From NCBI RefSeq assembly GCF_000271665.2, contig NZ_CP010978.1:1024501-1088500 (forward strand): a stretch of 64,000 bases of DNA, given 5' to 3'. The translations under genes and the position numbers were made by a program. The notes under the pieces are model-generated. The model was not told the DNA's origin. It saw nothing but the letters and a program-made list of their open reading frames with translations, and did no database searches. Position 1 is the stretch's first letter. The number at the start of each line of letters is the position of its first letter. This DNA is from Pelosinus fermentans JBW45. GTDB taxonomy: Bacteria > Bacillota > Negativicutes > DSM-13327. Positions 39,801 through 46,691 of the stretch are shown here, piece after piece.

Positions 39801-42757
39801 TGCAGAATAACAGTTTGGCACTAACATCTACTACGCCGACAGTGCTTCCTGCCCGCATTTCCTATGCCTTAGATTTGCAAGGTCCCAGCGAATATTGCGA
39901 TACAGCGTGTTCCTCCACGCTTGTAGCGTTGCATCGGGCAGTACAAGCTATTCAAAATAATGAATGTGAACAGGCCATTGTAGGTGCTGTCAATTTACTG
40001 CTTTCACCTTTAGGATTTATTGGTCTTGATTCATTAGGGTATCTCAGCCCGGAAGGAAAGGCAAAATCATTTCAGTCGGATGCTAATGGATATGCGAGGA
40101 GCGAAGGAGTCGGTGTACTCATTATAAAACCCTTGCGACAAGCGATTAAAGACAAGGATCAAATTTTTGCAGTCGTGAAGGGAACGGGTGTTTCTCATGG
40201 CGGCAAAGGGATGTCTTTAACTGCTCCGAATGCAAACGGAATGAAAGCAGCTATGATCCAGGCATACCAAGCAGCAAAAATTGATCCGCGGACAGTGTCT
40301 TACATCGAAGCTCACGGGATTGCATCTCTCTTAGGAGATGGTATTGAAGTTGATGCATTGAAAGCAGGTTATCAGGAACTTGTGGCACGGCAAACTTTAC
40401 AACATGTGAAAAATCAGCACGTATGTCATATCGGCAGTTTGAAGCCATGCATTGGCAATGCAGAAGTAGCTTCAGGAATGGCTGCATTGATAAAAGTCAT
40501 TTCAGCTATGCGCAATAGGATAATTCCGGGTATTGCTGGATTTACTACTTTATCCGATCATATTTCTTTAGAAGGGAGTCCGTTTCAAATTGCTGCGGGC
40601 AACTATGAGTGGAGTGCGTTAAAGAATATTTATGGCAGCAGTTTGCCTCGGCGTGCCAGCATCAATGGCTACGGATTTAGCGGGATTAATGCACATGTAG
40701 TCCTGGAGGAATATGTTCCTAAGCAGGAACATATTCCTCCAGAAGAAAATTTACCTTATATAGTGCCTTTATCAGCAAAAAACAGAGCTCGTCTTGATGA
40801 TTATGCTCGAAACCTCCTTATATTTCTAAAAGCAAGAGATGGGGCAGCGGCTGATTCTGCCCTTCATTTAGCGGATGTGGCCTATACCCTTCAAGTAGGG
40901 CGCGAAGCAATGGAAAGCAGAATTGCCTTTATTGTCAAAAGCATAAAGGAGCTGATGGAAAAGCTGGAAAGCTTCATCGATGGAACCGAAAACGCTGAAA
41001 ATTATTTTAGTGAAGATGCTAAGCAAGGAATTGCTGCTCAGTTATTGGGAACAGATGATGATTTTGAAGAGCTGCTTCATAAGTGGGTTGCAAAGGGAAA
41101 AATGAAAAAGATAGCAGAGGTATGGAGTAAGGGACTTCCTATAGAATGGGAATTATTCTATCCGGATAGCAAGCCTCAGCGGATCAGTTTGCCAACTTAT
41201 CCTTTTACCAGAGAACGTTACAAACTTTTCTTACAACAGGAAAAAAAATCTTCAACTACAATTGAGAATGTAAAAACACAATCTAGAAGCGAGGATTTTG
41301 TGCAAGGTAATCCGAAGGATACTTTGGAGTATATTACCAGGTTAGTTCAGGATACGTTAGGTCTGCCTTCAAATGTTGCAATTGACCCTCAGAGTCAATT
41401 AAGAGAGTATGGTATGGATTCCATATCTGGGATTCAGATATTGGACAAAATAAGGCAGGAACTAGGTACCCAATTAGATGGCAGAAGGTTTTTTTCGGAA
41501 TTTACGCTGCAAAGTATTATCGACCAGTTAAAGTCAGTAGCCAATCAGGATAAAATCCTTCTATCGCCATGGGAAATGGATAAGAAGCTGCCTATGAGCT
41601 TTATGTTAAACCTGAAAAAAACTTCCTTTACGCATAATTCTTTACCTGAGAACATTTTTCTGACTGGGGCAACTGGACTGTTAGGGGCTTTTCTATGCAA
41701 TGAAATTCTGCAGCAAACTTCTGCAAATGTATATTGTCTTGTTCGCGCAGAATCAGCAACTTTAGGATTGCAGCGTATACAAGAAAATTTAAATAAATTT
41801 GCATTGTGGCAATCTGATTATCAGTCGCGAATTATTCCTGTATTAGGGGATATAACAATGTCTCAATTAGGAATAGAAAAAATAATTTATACCGAATTGA
41901 GTCATTCCATCGATGCCATTTATCATTGTGCAGCGCTTCCCAACCATATATTAAATTATTACTCACTGCGAAATGCGAATGTGAATGGGACCTTAGCAAT
42001 TATAGAATTTGCAGCAGCCGGGAAGATCAAACCAATACATTTTACGTCTACAATTGCAGTTTGTTCACAGATGGATGGCGATATCATGTTGCCGACGCAT
42101 CAAATGGAAACTTTGCTGGGGCAAGGCAAGAATTTGACTAGTGGATATGCGCAATCAAAATGGGTCTCTGAACATCATCTCATGCAGGTCCAGGAAAGGG
42201 GTATTCCGATTACCATTTTCCGGTGCGGTGAGATTACAGGATCTAGTCAAACGGGATATGGAGTTACTGAAGACATGGTACATAATTTTTTAAGAATTTT
42301 TAGTAAAGTAAACGCAATCCCTGAATGGAATGAAGGCGTAATGGATATTGTACCAGTTGACTATGTTAGTAAGGTAATATTAGCAGTGAGTCGGCAGCAG
42401 GATTGCTATGGTAAGATATATCATTTGAACCATATGAAACCATTTCCGGTGAGAGAATTTTTTGCGTATCTAAAGAAAAAGAATAGCCGGTTATCGAAGA
42501 TATCTTTTGAAGAATGGGCTGATCGTTGTTTGCAATATATTATTGAATTGCCGGAAAGTTCAGTAAAGACAGTCATGGTAGGATCTTTTACAAAATTAGA
42601 TTCTGGCTCCAGAGTATTTAAATATTATTTTACAAATATGGGACTTAACAATGAGAATCTGCAAACAGCGTTACAAGGCTTTGATGTCGATTTTCCAAAA
42701 ATCAACGATCAATGGTGGGAAAAGTGTATGAATCAGATTTTGTTATTTGACAGATGA
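33839..42757 (+). CDS. Terminal trans-AT PKS with thioester reductase
   Basis: A 2972-residue last subunit of the line. Order: docking helices (1-33); pseudo-ACP with Gln91 (55-130); ACP (Ser199); KS8 (about 298-730, Cys471); DH-like domain (about 920-1205); KR (TGGCGGLG from 1463, Tyr1605); ACP (Ser1765); KS9 (about 1858-2290, Cys2024, His2159); ACP (Ser2528); reductase (about 2600-2940). The DH reads HVKGFRVLP, one residue short of HxxxGxxxxP, and has Asn1127 where the catalytic Asp belongs. KS9 has Asn2207 in place of the second catalytic His (CIGNAE) and HGIAS instead of HGTGT, so it is probably non-elongating. The reductase has TGATGLLG (2609-2616) and YAQSK (Tyr2770, Lys2774), typical of NAD(P)H-dependent thioester reductases that release an aldehyde or alcohol. 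The two N-terminal carriers complete the KS7 module of the previous protein. GGGGGAG precedes the start. Confidence 0.95.
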   Translation: MESQLSSLYKQIKDKKISREDAIRQIQEHKAKQTQQHILPILENHALSKTNTATLIEGIQTVLLQRASELSRVTIEDIDLEAQWNENGLDQVMLAALADRLNQDYKLELLPSIFYTQLTIQSFAEYLVNEHYDMLAGQIQAKELSHSITEKSKVMTEFEEELLKEKAIRYFKQQLSSVLKLPVHRIDENAQMEKYGIDSIMVMQLTNELEKIFGSLPKTLFFEYESLHQITDYFLAAYRTELIKILNVEYGTAISAKSDSSAGAEKKNSLFRSPRKLRTPEFSEGSIRQKAAAGVDVAIIGVSGRYPGARNLQEYWRNLRDGKDCITEIPKDRWDHSLYFDEDKNKLGKTYGKWGGFLEGVDQFDPLFFNISPREAQFIDPQERLFLQCVFETLEDAGYTRQDLGLKENFNVEGNVGVYVGVMYEEYQLYGAQEQIQGRPIALSGNPSSVANRVSYFFNFHGPSMAIDTMCSSSLTAIHLACQSLQQGGCEIAIAGGVNVSIHPNKYLMLGQGKFISSKGRCESFGQGGDGYVPGEGVGAVLLKPLTQAIADGDNIYGIIKATAINHGGKTNGYTVPNPNAQARVIGQAFAETGINPRMISYIEAHGTGTSLGDPIEIAGLSKFFKEHTKDKQFCAIGSAKSNIGHCESAAGIAGVTKVLLQLKYRQLVPSLHSKTLNPNIDFNNTPFFVQQELAEWKRPLINIHGKTEEHPRIAGISSFGAGGSNAHVVIEEYIPEDQNPVINLISQQHPAMIVLSAKNEERLLEKVRQLLLMIKEVRFFDANLAEIAYTLQIGRETMDERLAIAVNSIKELEEKLGRFLERDEDIENLYRGQNKRNKEILAALGPDEDMAVMIDSWMRKGKYTKLLEVWVKGLIIDWKKLYGKARPRRISLPTYPFAKERYWVPEFETTAVNHILTHTGNALMLHPLLHQNTSDLTEQRFTSKFSGKETFFVNHVKGFRVLPEAACLEMVREALQQAAGRLQEGQKILITNIRWMFPVAVDESLLEVHIGLIPENSSEIIFEVYSQPGGREEETIIYSQGTAVFSDVSAENIELDLAAIQEQCRNHFNASQCYEALRNAGFNYGPEYRGMEFVYVGRGQVLAKLVMPSCIAETQSQFMLHPSLLNAGMQATIGFILNSEDRRLMLPVALQELEILGPCSPAMWAWLRYSEGSAADTLQKLDIDLCDTQGKVCIRMKGLEMQGDTEESTSGDSVEELRQTPAASKKQEAFEMMTFEETWQEQALSNRGPVKIRTLVCFLSNVENQNKAAEEIQTLDPQTRILFISQHPNHTASSHTIYPISRKDPSTYEQAFQSIREDYGEIDGMLYLWTIEDATCIEDYSVIVYLLQSIAAVKLKAGRVLLGAQFETGLERCYLDSWVGFERSLGLVLPNTQVAVTYQKSSGPDAKSTMEDWLTKLWSELQTEKLQSVFYQEGKRYVYQIQETFLETGSSLLQAGGTYLITGGCGGLGFLFARHFAKTHAVNLILTGRSALDAKKQAKIHELEALGSHALYLQADSCDVSSMRSALAQAKAKYGEIHGVIHAAGLAGSQSLFEKDLAGFKKIIEPKIKGTLVLDEVLQEVALHFMCYFSSSSAILGDFGSCDYAIGNRFQMAYAHYRQEKQLEGKGYGKSLVINWPLWKDGGMGVGEEENSKLYLKSSGQRFLEAEEGTVMFDCILSQSTIQQLVLVGQPSRIKRFLGLTHDDVSLSLLSLNSPSRGRRPEMKGLNLEQCVEWDLKEYISQLLKIPFNKLDKEENLADFGFDSISLTQLAALLRSHYGIEVTATLFFGYSTIEKLTQYFVTDHHNIMDEFYKEEAVWQPMEQKRSTENKAVVGPKFQRIRFARRREDTEDIKQQGSIAIVGMSGKFPMAEDVHELWGNIVEGRDCIAEIPKERWDWQKFYGDAAKEVNKTKIKWGGFITEIDEFDSLFFKISPKEAESMDPKQRMLMTFVWRAMEDAGITPKEMSKKSTGVFIAACPSEYTDSVSMQNNSLALTSTTPTVLPARISYALDLQGPSEYCDTACSSTLVALHRAVQAIQNNECEQAIVGAVNLLLSPLGFIGLDSLGYLSPEGKAKSFQSDANGYARSEGVGVLIIKPLRQAIKDKDQIFAVVKGTGVSHGGKGMSLTAPNANGMKAAMIQAYQAAKIDPRTVSYIEAHGIASLLGDGIEVDALKAGYQELVARQTLQHVKNQHVCHIGSLKPCIGNAEVASGMAALIKVISAMRNRIIPGIAGFTTLSDHISLEGSPFQIAAGNYEWSALKNIYGSSLPRRASINGYGFSGINAHVVLEEYVPKQEHIPPEENLPYIVPLSAKNRARLDDYARNLLIFLKARDGAAADSALHLADVAYTLQVGREAMESRIAFIVKSIKELMEKLESFIDGTENAENYFSEDAKQGIAAQLLGTDDDFEELLHKWVAKGKMKKIAEVWSKGLPIEWELFYPDSKPQRISLPTYPFTRERYKLFLQQEKKSSTTIENVKTQSRSEDFVQGNPKDTLEYITRLVQDTLGLPSNVAIDPQSQLREYGMDSISGIQILDKIRQELGTQLDGRRFFSEFTLQSIIDQLKSVANQDKILLSPWEMDKKLPMSFMLNLKKTSFTHNSLPENIFLTGATGLLGAFLCNEILQQTSANVYCLVRAESATLGLQRIQENLNKFALWQSDYQSRIIPVLGDITMSQLGIEKIIYTELSHSIDAIYHCAALPNHILNYYSLRNANVNGTLAIIEFAAAGKIKPIHFTSTIAVCSQMDGDIMLPTHQMETLLGQGKNLTSGYAQSKWVSEHHLMQVQERGIPITIFRCGEITGSSQTGYGVTEDMVHNFLRIFSKVNAIPEWNEGVMDIVPVDYVSKVILAVSRQQDCYGKIYHLNHMKPFPVREFFAYLKKKNSRLSKISFEEWADRCLQYIIELPESSVKTVMVGSFTKLDSGSRVFKYYFTNMGLNNENLQTALQGFDVDFPKINDQWWEKCMNQILLFDR
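34001..34228 (+). other. Pseudo-ACP with Gln in place of the phosphopantetheine Ser (second copy)
   Basis: Residues about 55-130 of the terminal PKS form a carrier-like domain whose core reads NGLDQVML, with Gln91 at the Ser position. As at 5173-5400, it is followed by an active ACP (here GIDSIMV, Ser199) and by a KS starting VAIIGVSGRYPGAR. The repeated use of Gln in the same domain trio argues against random decay. Confidence 0.85.
36600..37450 (+). other. Atypical DH domain (Asp to Asn, shortened His motif)
   Basis: DH-fold region of the KS8 module. The motif around His956 is one residue shorter than in the other DH domains of the line (HVKGFRVLP against HVVKGQRVLP). The DSALQ motif reads NAGMQ, with Asn1127 for Asp. 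In trans-AT systems, loss of this Asp is reported for double-bond-shifting DH-like domains and for inactive ones. The sequence alone does not decide between them. Confidence 0.75.
39410..42650 (+). other. Terminal KS0-ACP-reductase offloading block
   Basis: KS9, a carrier protein and a thioester reductase. KS9 keeps Cys2024 and His2159 but has Asn2207 for the His of the NIGH motif, so it can probably accept a chain but not decarboxylate malonyl-ACP. The carrier (Ser2528, YGMDSISG) then presents the chain to the short-chain-dehydrogenase-like reductase for NAD(P)H-dependent release. Confidence 0.75.
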
Positions 42758-42772
42758 ACTGGTAATTATGGG

Positions 42773-42818
42773 CACCCTCCCTAATAATTTATTGAAAAAA
42801 GGGAGGGTGTTCCTATTT
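42773..42818 (+). terminator. Hairpin between the PKS operon and the MATE gene
   Basis: A perfect 10-bp stem (CACCCTCCCT at 42773-42782, AGGGAGGGTG at 42800-42809) is followed by a T-rich stretch (TTCCTATTTTG). It lies 16 bases after the last PKS stop and 22 bases before the next start, so it may be a partial terminator that lowers exporter transcription. Confidence 0.7.
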
Positions 42819-42839
42819 TGCTTGTAAAAGGAGACAGAA

Positions 42840-44279
42840 ATGTTAAAAGCTATAATTGATTCATCTGAAATGAATAGTGAACGCGTAAAGAATTCCGATC
42901 CGGATATTTTTGATGGTCCTATTGTCTACACAACACTAAGATTGAGTATTCCCATGCTAGTTACTCAACTATTATCCTTTACTTATTTATTTGTAGATAC
43001 TTATTTTATTTCGATGATTGATAAGCAATCAACTACTTTAGTTAGTGCTGTCGGATTGGTGTTTCCAATTTATTTATTTTTTTTAAACATATGTTTTGGA
43101 TTATTTCAGGGCACAAGCTCTCATGTAGCAAGAGGGATTGGCGAAAAAAAGGAGGAGGTAATTAATAAGATAGGGGATTCGGCATTATTGTTGGTCATTG
43201 TAATCGGTGTTGTCACTTTTGTCTTAAGTGTACTATTTGGAGAACAAATAATACGCTTCTTTGCCGGCAGTCAGTTAACGGCGGAAACAATTAAATATGG
43301 ACTAGAATATTTTTATTATATTCTCCCTGGTTTGGAAATGTTCTTAATAACACACGTTTATTGCGGTATACTGCAAGGAGAAGGTTTGGCTAAATATATT
43401 GGCTGGGGGGCAGTTCTTTCAACAAGTACTAATATTATCTTAAATCCTATTCTAATTTTTATTTTTAACATGGGAGTTAAAGGGTCTGCTCTAGCAACTT
43501 CTATAGCTATAGGATTAAGTTTGATTTATTTAACAGTTTTGTTTGTCAGAGGAAAAACAACGATTCATTTCAAATGGAACGTATTTAATGCTAATAAAAA
43601 GTTGATAAAAGAAATCTTATGGATATCTGTTCCTGCTTCTTTAGGAATGTTTTTAATAACTATTTCAACAGGAATATTAAATAATATAGTAAGCTCAGTA
43701 AGTCAGGCGGCAATGAATGCATGGGTATTAGTCAGCAGAACAGATCAATTATTTGTAATTCCGAGTACCGCCATTGCGACCACCACAATTACAATGATTG
43801 GACAAAATTACGGACGGGGAAATTTGATGAGGGCGGCTAAGATATTTCGGGTAAATGTAATATTGTGCATATCAATTTGTGCAATACTTGCTTTTTTATA
43901 TATTATATTTGCTCCTGAACTATTTCAGTTATTTTCTTCTGTGCCGGAAGTTGTCGATGGGAGTGTCAAACAGGTCAGACTTTTGGCATTTACTACTCTT
44001 TGTTCTGCCACTGTTCTTGTGATTTCGTTGTCCTTTCAAGCCACTGGCAGACCTATGCCAAATCTAATTAACTGCTTTATCTTTATGGTAATTACTTGCA
44101 CTCCTCTTTGCCTACCCTTGTTTGGTTTTGCTATACAGGATATGACTCCGATTTTCATATGCGTAGGAACTGGTAATATTTTAACGTTCATTATCGCTTT
44201 TATTTGGGGGAATAGGCATTTTAAACAATTGGGATTTAATGGTAAAATCGTACAAACCGTGAATAAAAAAATACCATAA
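42840..44279 (+). CDS. MATE-family efflux transporter
   Basis: A 479-residue polytopic membrane protein with about 12 predicted transmembrane segments and the internal twofold repeat expected for MATE cation-coupled drug exporters. The N-terminal half opens with the typical pattern of a helix around LSIPMLVTQLLSF and VDTYFI. It has no signal peptide. AAAGGAG lies 6 bases before the ATG. It runs in the same direction as the PKS genes and begins 82 bases after them, so export of the product or self-resistance is a reasonable inference. Substrate cannot be read from sequence, and MATE proteins also export unrelated compounds. Confidence 0.88.
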   Translation: MLKAIIDSSEMNSERVKNSDPDIFDGPIVYTTLRLSIPMLVTQLLSFTYLFVDTYFISMIDKQSTTLVSAVGLVFPIYLFFLNICFGLFQGTSSHVARGIGEKKEEVINKIGDSALLLVIVIGVVTFVLSVLFGEQIIRFFAGSQLTAETIKYGLEYFYYILPGLEMFLITHVYCGILQGEGLAKYIGWGAVLSTSTNIILNPILIFIFNMGVKGSALATSIAIGLSLIYLTVLFVRGKTTIHFKWNVFNANKKLIKEILWISVPASLGMFLITISTGILNNIVSSVSQAAMNAWVLVSRTDQLFVIPSTAIATTTITMIGQNYGRGNLMRAAKIFRVNVILCISICAILAFLYIIFAPELFQLFSSVPEVVDGSVKQVRLLAFTTLCSATVLVISLSFQATGRPMPNLINCFIFMVITCTPLCLPLFGFAIQDMTPIFICVGTGNILTFIIAFIWGNRHFKQLGFNGKIVQTVNKKIP

Positions 44280-44303
44280 CAGAATTGGTTGAGGTAAGAG
44301 GAA

Positions 44304-44462
44304 ATGCAAATAAAAAAACATAATATTTATATTGATGAATTGAACTTAGTTAGATCACAAAGTAGTTTTAAAGCAGCTTTATGCTGTTGTTATTTTTCTC
44401 TCAGTATAAGGTTATTTGTTTTACTATTAGTAATTATTTGTGCTCCATTGCTTACCCTTTGA
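44304..44462 (+). CDS. Possible 52-residue membrane-anchored small protein
   Basis: Starts at an ATG preceded by GAGGTAAGAGGAA. The N-terminal half is polar, followed by a Cys-rich patch and one hydrophobic segment (LFVLLLVIICAPLLTL) that could span the membrane. I recognise no family. It follows the MATE gene by 24 bases. It may be spurious, because the region is AT-rich and a longer hydrophobic frame overlaps it. Confidence 0.25.
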   Translation: MQIKKHNIYIDELNLVRSQSSFKAALCCCYFSLSIRLFVLLLVIICAPLLTL

Positions 44463-44627
44463 AGACCGAATTAAATTTTAATCCATTAACGTTAAAATTA
44501 AATTTTTTTGATTTGCTAACACCAGAATATATATATATAATCTTTAAGTTAGGTTTAATGATTAGTAGTAAACTTTTAGTATTTTTTTGTAAAGTGATGA
44601 TTCATAATAGAAATAAATTTCTTTGTT

Positions 44628-44636
44628 TGGTATAAT
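44628..44636 (+). promoter_or_regulatory. Candidate extended -10 promoter upstream of glpP
   Basis: TGGTATAAT gives a consensus extended -10 element (TGnTATAAT) about 248 bases before glpP. No good -35 is present at the expected distance, which extended -10 promoters can tolerate. Confidence 0.35.
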
Positions 44637-44883
44637 GAAGCGACGAAACTGTTGAGAGAAAAAAAATTCGTGTTGACAATGAAAACTAATATTGTAAATA
44701 ATGTTAAATTTATAACTCATAGAATTAATAATCTAGATAGTAGTTTTTTAGATCAGTTTTTCAAATCTTTAGAGGGTGACTGCGTTCGAAATTTGAAATT
44801 TAGAGTACTGTTCAAGTTCATTTTGTAAAGTCTGAGCTTATGGTAATGAAGTAATTATAAATAAAAAGGAATGGAGTGGAAAA

Positions 44884-45471
44884 ATGACAATGGACGTTCT
44901 TAAATTTTTAGCCAGTGGCCCTGTAATTCCGTCGGCTCGTTCTATGGAAGATTTTAAAATCGCTTTAACCCATACGGTTTCTCCCAGCGTAGTATTACTT
45001 TTTGGTGATATTAATACATTACCAACGCTTATTTCTCAAGCAAATGAATATAAAAAACGCATTGTTCTGCACTTAGATCTATTTGATGGTATTGGTAAAG
45101 ACAAAGCAGGCATTAAATTTTTAGCACGCTTAGGGATTCACGCCATTATTACAACTAAATCCCATCTATGCCGATTTGCACGGGACGAAGGAATGATTGT
45201 GGTACAACGGTTATTCTTAATGGATTCAGATTCATTGCGTACCGGTTTGAATTTAGTGCGTAATTTTAAACCGGATGCCATTGAAATATTACCCGGATCG
45301 GTGCCTGAAAGTGCAGTACAGGAACTAGTTCGTGAAACAGGTCTGCCAATTTTAGCCGGTGGCTTAATACGCACCAAGGAAGATGTGAATCATGCGATAG
45401 AAAGAGGAATTTCGGCAGTGAGTACCAGTCGGCGGGATTTATGGGATGATATTATGGTTAATGACAAGTAA
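44884..45471 (+). CDS. glpP: Glycerol uptake operon antiterminator GlpP
   Basis: A 195-residue protein matching the GlpP family in length and features: a TIM-barrel-like fold with VVLLFGDI, HLDLFDGIGKDKAG, the central IEILPGS segment, and LPILAGGLIRTKEDV near the C-terminus. In Bacillus subtilis GlpP binds glycerol 3-phosphate and prevents termination in the leader RNAs of glp genes. Here glpF follows after a 485-base gap that holds a strong leader terminator, the expected target. The start is the first ATG after a GGAATGGAGTGG stretch. A second in-frame ATG two codons on is equally possible. Confidence 0.92.
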   Translation: MTMDVLKFLASGPVIPSARSMEDFKIALTHTVSPSVVLLFGDINTLPTLISQANEYKKRIVLHLDLFDGIGKDKAGIKFLARLGIHAIITTKSHLCRFARDEGMIVVQRLFLMDSDSLRTGLNLVRNFKPDAIEILPGSVPESAVQELVRETGLPILAGGLIRTKEDVNHAIERGISAVSTSRRDLWDDIMVNDK

Positions 45472-45548
45472 AAAGATAGAGCCCATTATCACCGTATAAA
45501 AAACACATTTTAAAAAAATATTAAATAATATGATAAATTCAGTTTATT

Positions 45549-45578
45549 TAGCAGGAGTTTTAACTGCTGTGTAGAAGT
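45549..45578 (+). repeat. TAGCAGGAG-N12-TGTAGAAGT repeat, copy 1
   Basis: First of three copies in the window sharing TAGCAGGAG, exactly 12 variable bases, then TGTAGAAGT. Copies 1 and 2 also share an upstream TTCAGT-Y-TATT segment. I cannot assign it to a named family. Confidence 0.8.
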
Positions 45579-45686
45579 ATAACAACATAGAGAAAAAGAA
45601 TCCGCTTGATAGTTTAAATACATGAATGTTGCAACAAAGTAATAACTAAAAATTTAGTTTTAAAATGTTAAAATTTTCAGTCTATT

Positions 45687-45716
45687 TAGCAGGAGATTTC
45701 AATATGATGTAGAAGT
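45687..45716 (+). repeat. TAGCAGGAG-N12-TGTAGAAGT repeat, copy 2
   Basis: Second copy, 138 bases after the first, with the same arms and a different 12-base spacer. The spacers are not complementary to the arms, so a conserved hairpin is not evident. Confidence 0.8.
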
Positions 45717-45784
45717 TATAAATTAAGAGATAGTTGTTTTTTTCTATTATGGGATTCAAAATAAATAACTTTGGACTAGAGATT

Positions 45785-45849
45785 AAAGAGAAGTCCGTTT
45801 ATTCCTCTGAATATGTATATATAGAGGCGTGAATGGAGTTCTCTTTTTT
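45785..45849 (+). terminator. Leader terminator upstream of glpF, likely GlpP antitermination target
   Basis: A long stem runs from AAAGAGAA at 45785-45792 to CCTCT at 45804-45808 on the left, and from AGAGG at 45823-45827 to TTCTCTTT at 45839-45846 on the right. It includes some G-U pairs and mismatches and is followed by a T-run. It lies 107 bases before glpF, in front of a gene rather than behind one. That matches the GlpP-controlled leaders of Bacillus glp genes. Confidence 0.75.
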
Positions 45850-45956
45850 GTCTAAATATTTAATGGTAAAGGATGGTGATTATGGAAATAAAAAGGTGAG
45901 AGTTTGGTGAATAAAAGAAAAAACTCTATTCGAAAAACTAAGGAGGAATTGGACTA

Positions 45957-46691
45957 ATGCCAAATTTATTATTAGGTGAATTTATTGGATCTGCGATTTT
46001 CTTTGCTTTTGGTTGCGGTGTTGTAGCTAACGTATCATTGAATAAGTCTAAAGGTAATGGTGGTGGACCTATTGTAGTTTATACTGGATGGGCAATGGGA
46101 GTAATATTAGGTGTAACTGTGTCCCTTGCCATTGGTAATACTGGTGATTTGAATTGTGCGGTTACTTTTTATAAAATGTTAATGGGCTTGTATACGGTAC
46201 CTGTTGCTCTCAGCATAATGGCAGTGCAAATTCTTGGTGGTGTTCTTGCTGGTGCGCTGGTTTGGTTAGCATACCTTCCTCACTGGGAAGCTACTGAGGA
46301 CAAAGCTGCTAAACTGGGTGTGTTCTGCACTAGCCCTGCGATTCGTAGTTATGGTGCCAATGCGCTTTGCGAATTTTTGGTAAGTACAATGTTATTTTTA
46401 GTATTCTTTAGTATGGGTAGCAAATTTGTGTCTGGCCCTAATGGTTTTCCTAGTGGCTTCGGTACTTATATGGTCGGTCTGTGCGTTTGGGCAGTTGGTT
46501 TGAGTTTCTGCGGTCCTACTGGCTATGCTTTGAACCCTTGTCGTGATCTTGGCCCTCGTATTGCTCATGCTATTTTGCCTATCGCTGGTAAAGGTGGTTC
46601 CGACTGGGCTTATTCTTGGGTACCAGTAGTAGCTCCTATGGCTGGTGGCGGCGCTGCGTTCATAATTGCAAAAGCGCTTGGACTTATTTAA
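45957..46691 (+). CDS. glpF: Glycerol uptake facilitator GlpF (MIP family) with altered NPA boxes
   Basis: A 244-residue membrane channel of the aquaglyceroporin family with six transmembrane helices and two half-helices. It lets glycerol diffuse into the cell, where GlpK phosphorylates it. The two signature NPA boxes are unusual: the first reads LNCAVTF (Pro to Cys) and the second LNPCRDLGPR (Ala to Cys). The second keeps the selectivity-filter Arg and the Asp typical of glycerol-conducting members. It is shorter than the enteric and Bacillus proteins (about 275-280). AAGGAGG lies upstream of the ATG, and glpK follows 120 bases downstream. Confidence 0.9.
   Translation: MPNLLLGEFIGSAIFFAFGCGVVANVSLNKSKGNGGGPIVVYTGWAMGVILGVTVSLAIGNTGDLNCAVTFYKMLMGLYTVPVALSIMAVQILGGVLAGALVWLAYLPHWEATEDKAAKLGVFCTSPAIRSYGANALCEFLVSTMLFLVFFSMGSKFVSGPNGFPSGFGTYMVGLCVWAVGLSFCGPTGYALNPCRDLGPRIAHAILPIAGKGGSDWAYSWVPVVAPMAGGGAAFIIAKALGLI

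Larger units (their letters stand above)
44280..44883. other. 604-bp AT-rich stretch without a convincing gene
   Basis: Very AT-rich. Two short ORFs are possible: 44304-44462 (52 codons, with an upstream GAGG-like site and a hydrophobic C-terminus) and 44679-44828 (49 codons, no clear ribosome site). Neither resembles a family I know. It may be the remains of a lost gene between the biosynthetic cluster and the glycerol genes. Confidence 0.5.
45472..45956 (+). promoter_or_regulatory. 485-bp leader region between glpP and glpF
   Basis: Contains two copies of a short dispersed repeat (45549-45578 and 45687-45716) and a strong terminator-like hairpin (45785-45849), then the AAGGAGG ribosome site of glpF. 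I see no clear promoter with both -35 and -10 boxes. A separate promoter and a leader controlled by antitermination are likely. Confidence 0.6.

Noticed and set aside
44381-44635. 84-codon hydrophobic ORF
   Set aside because: No ribosome binding site, extreme AT-richness explains the Leu/Phe/Ile-rich translation, and it overlaps a shorter frame with a better start. I see no family resemblance.
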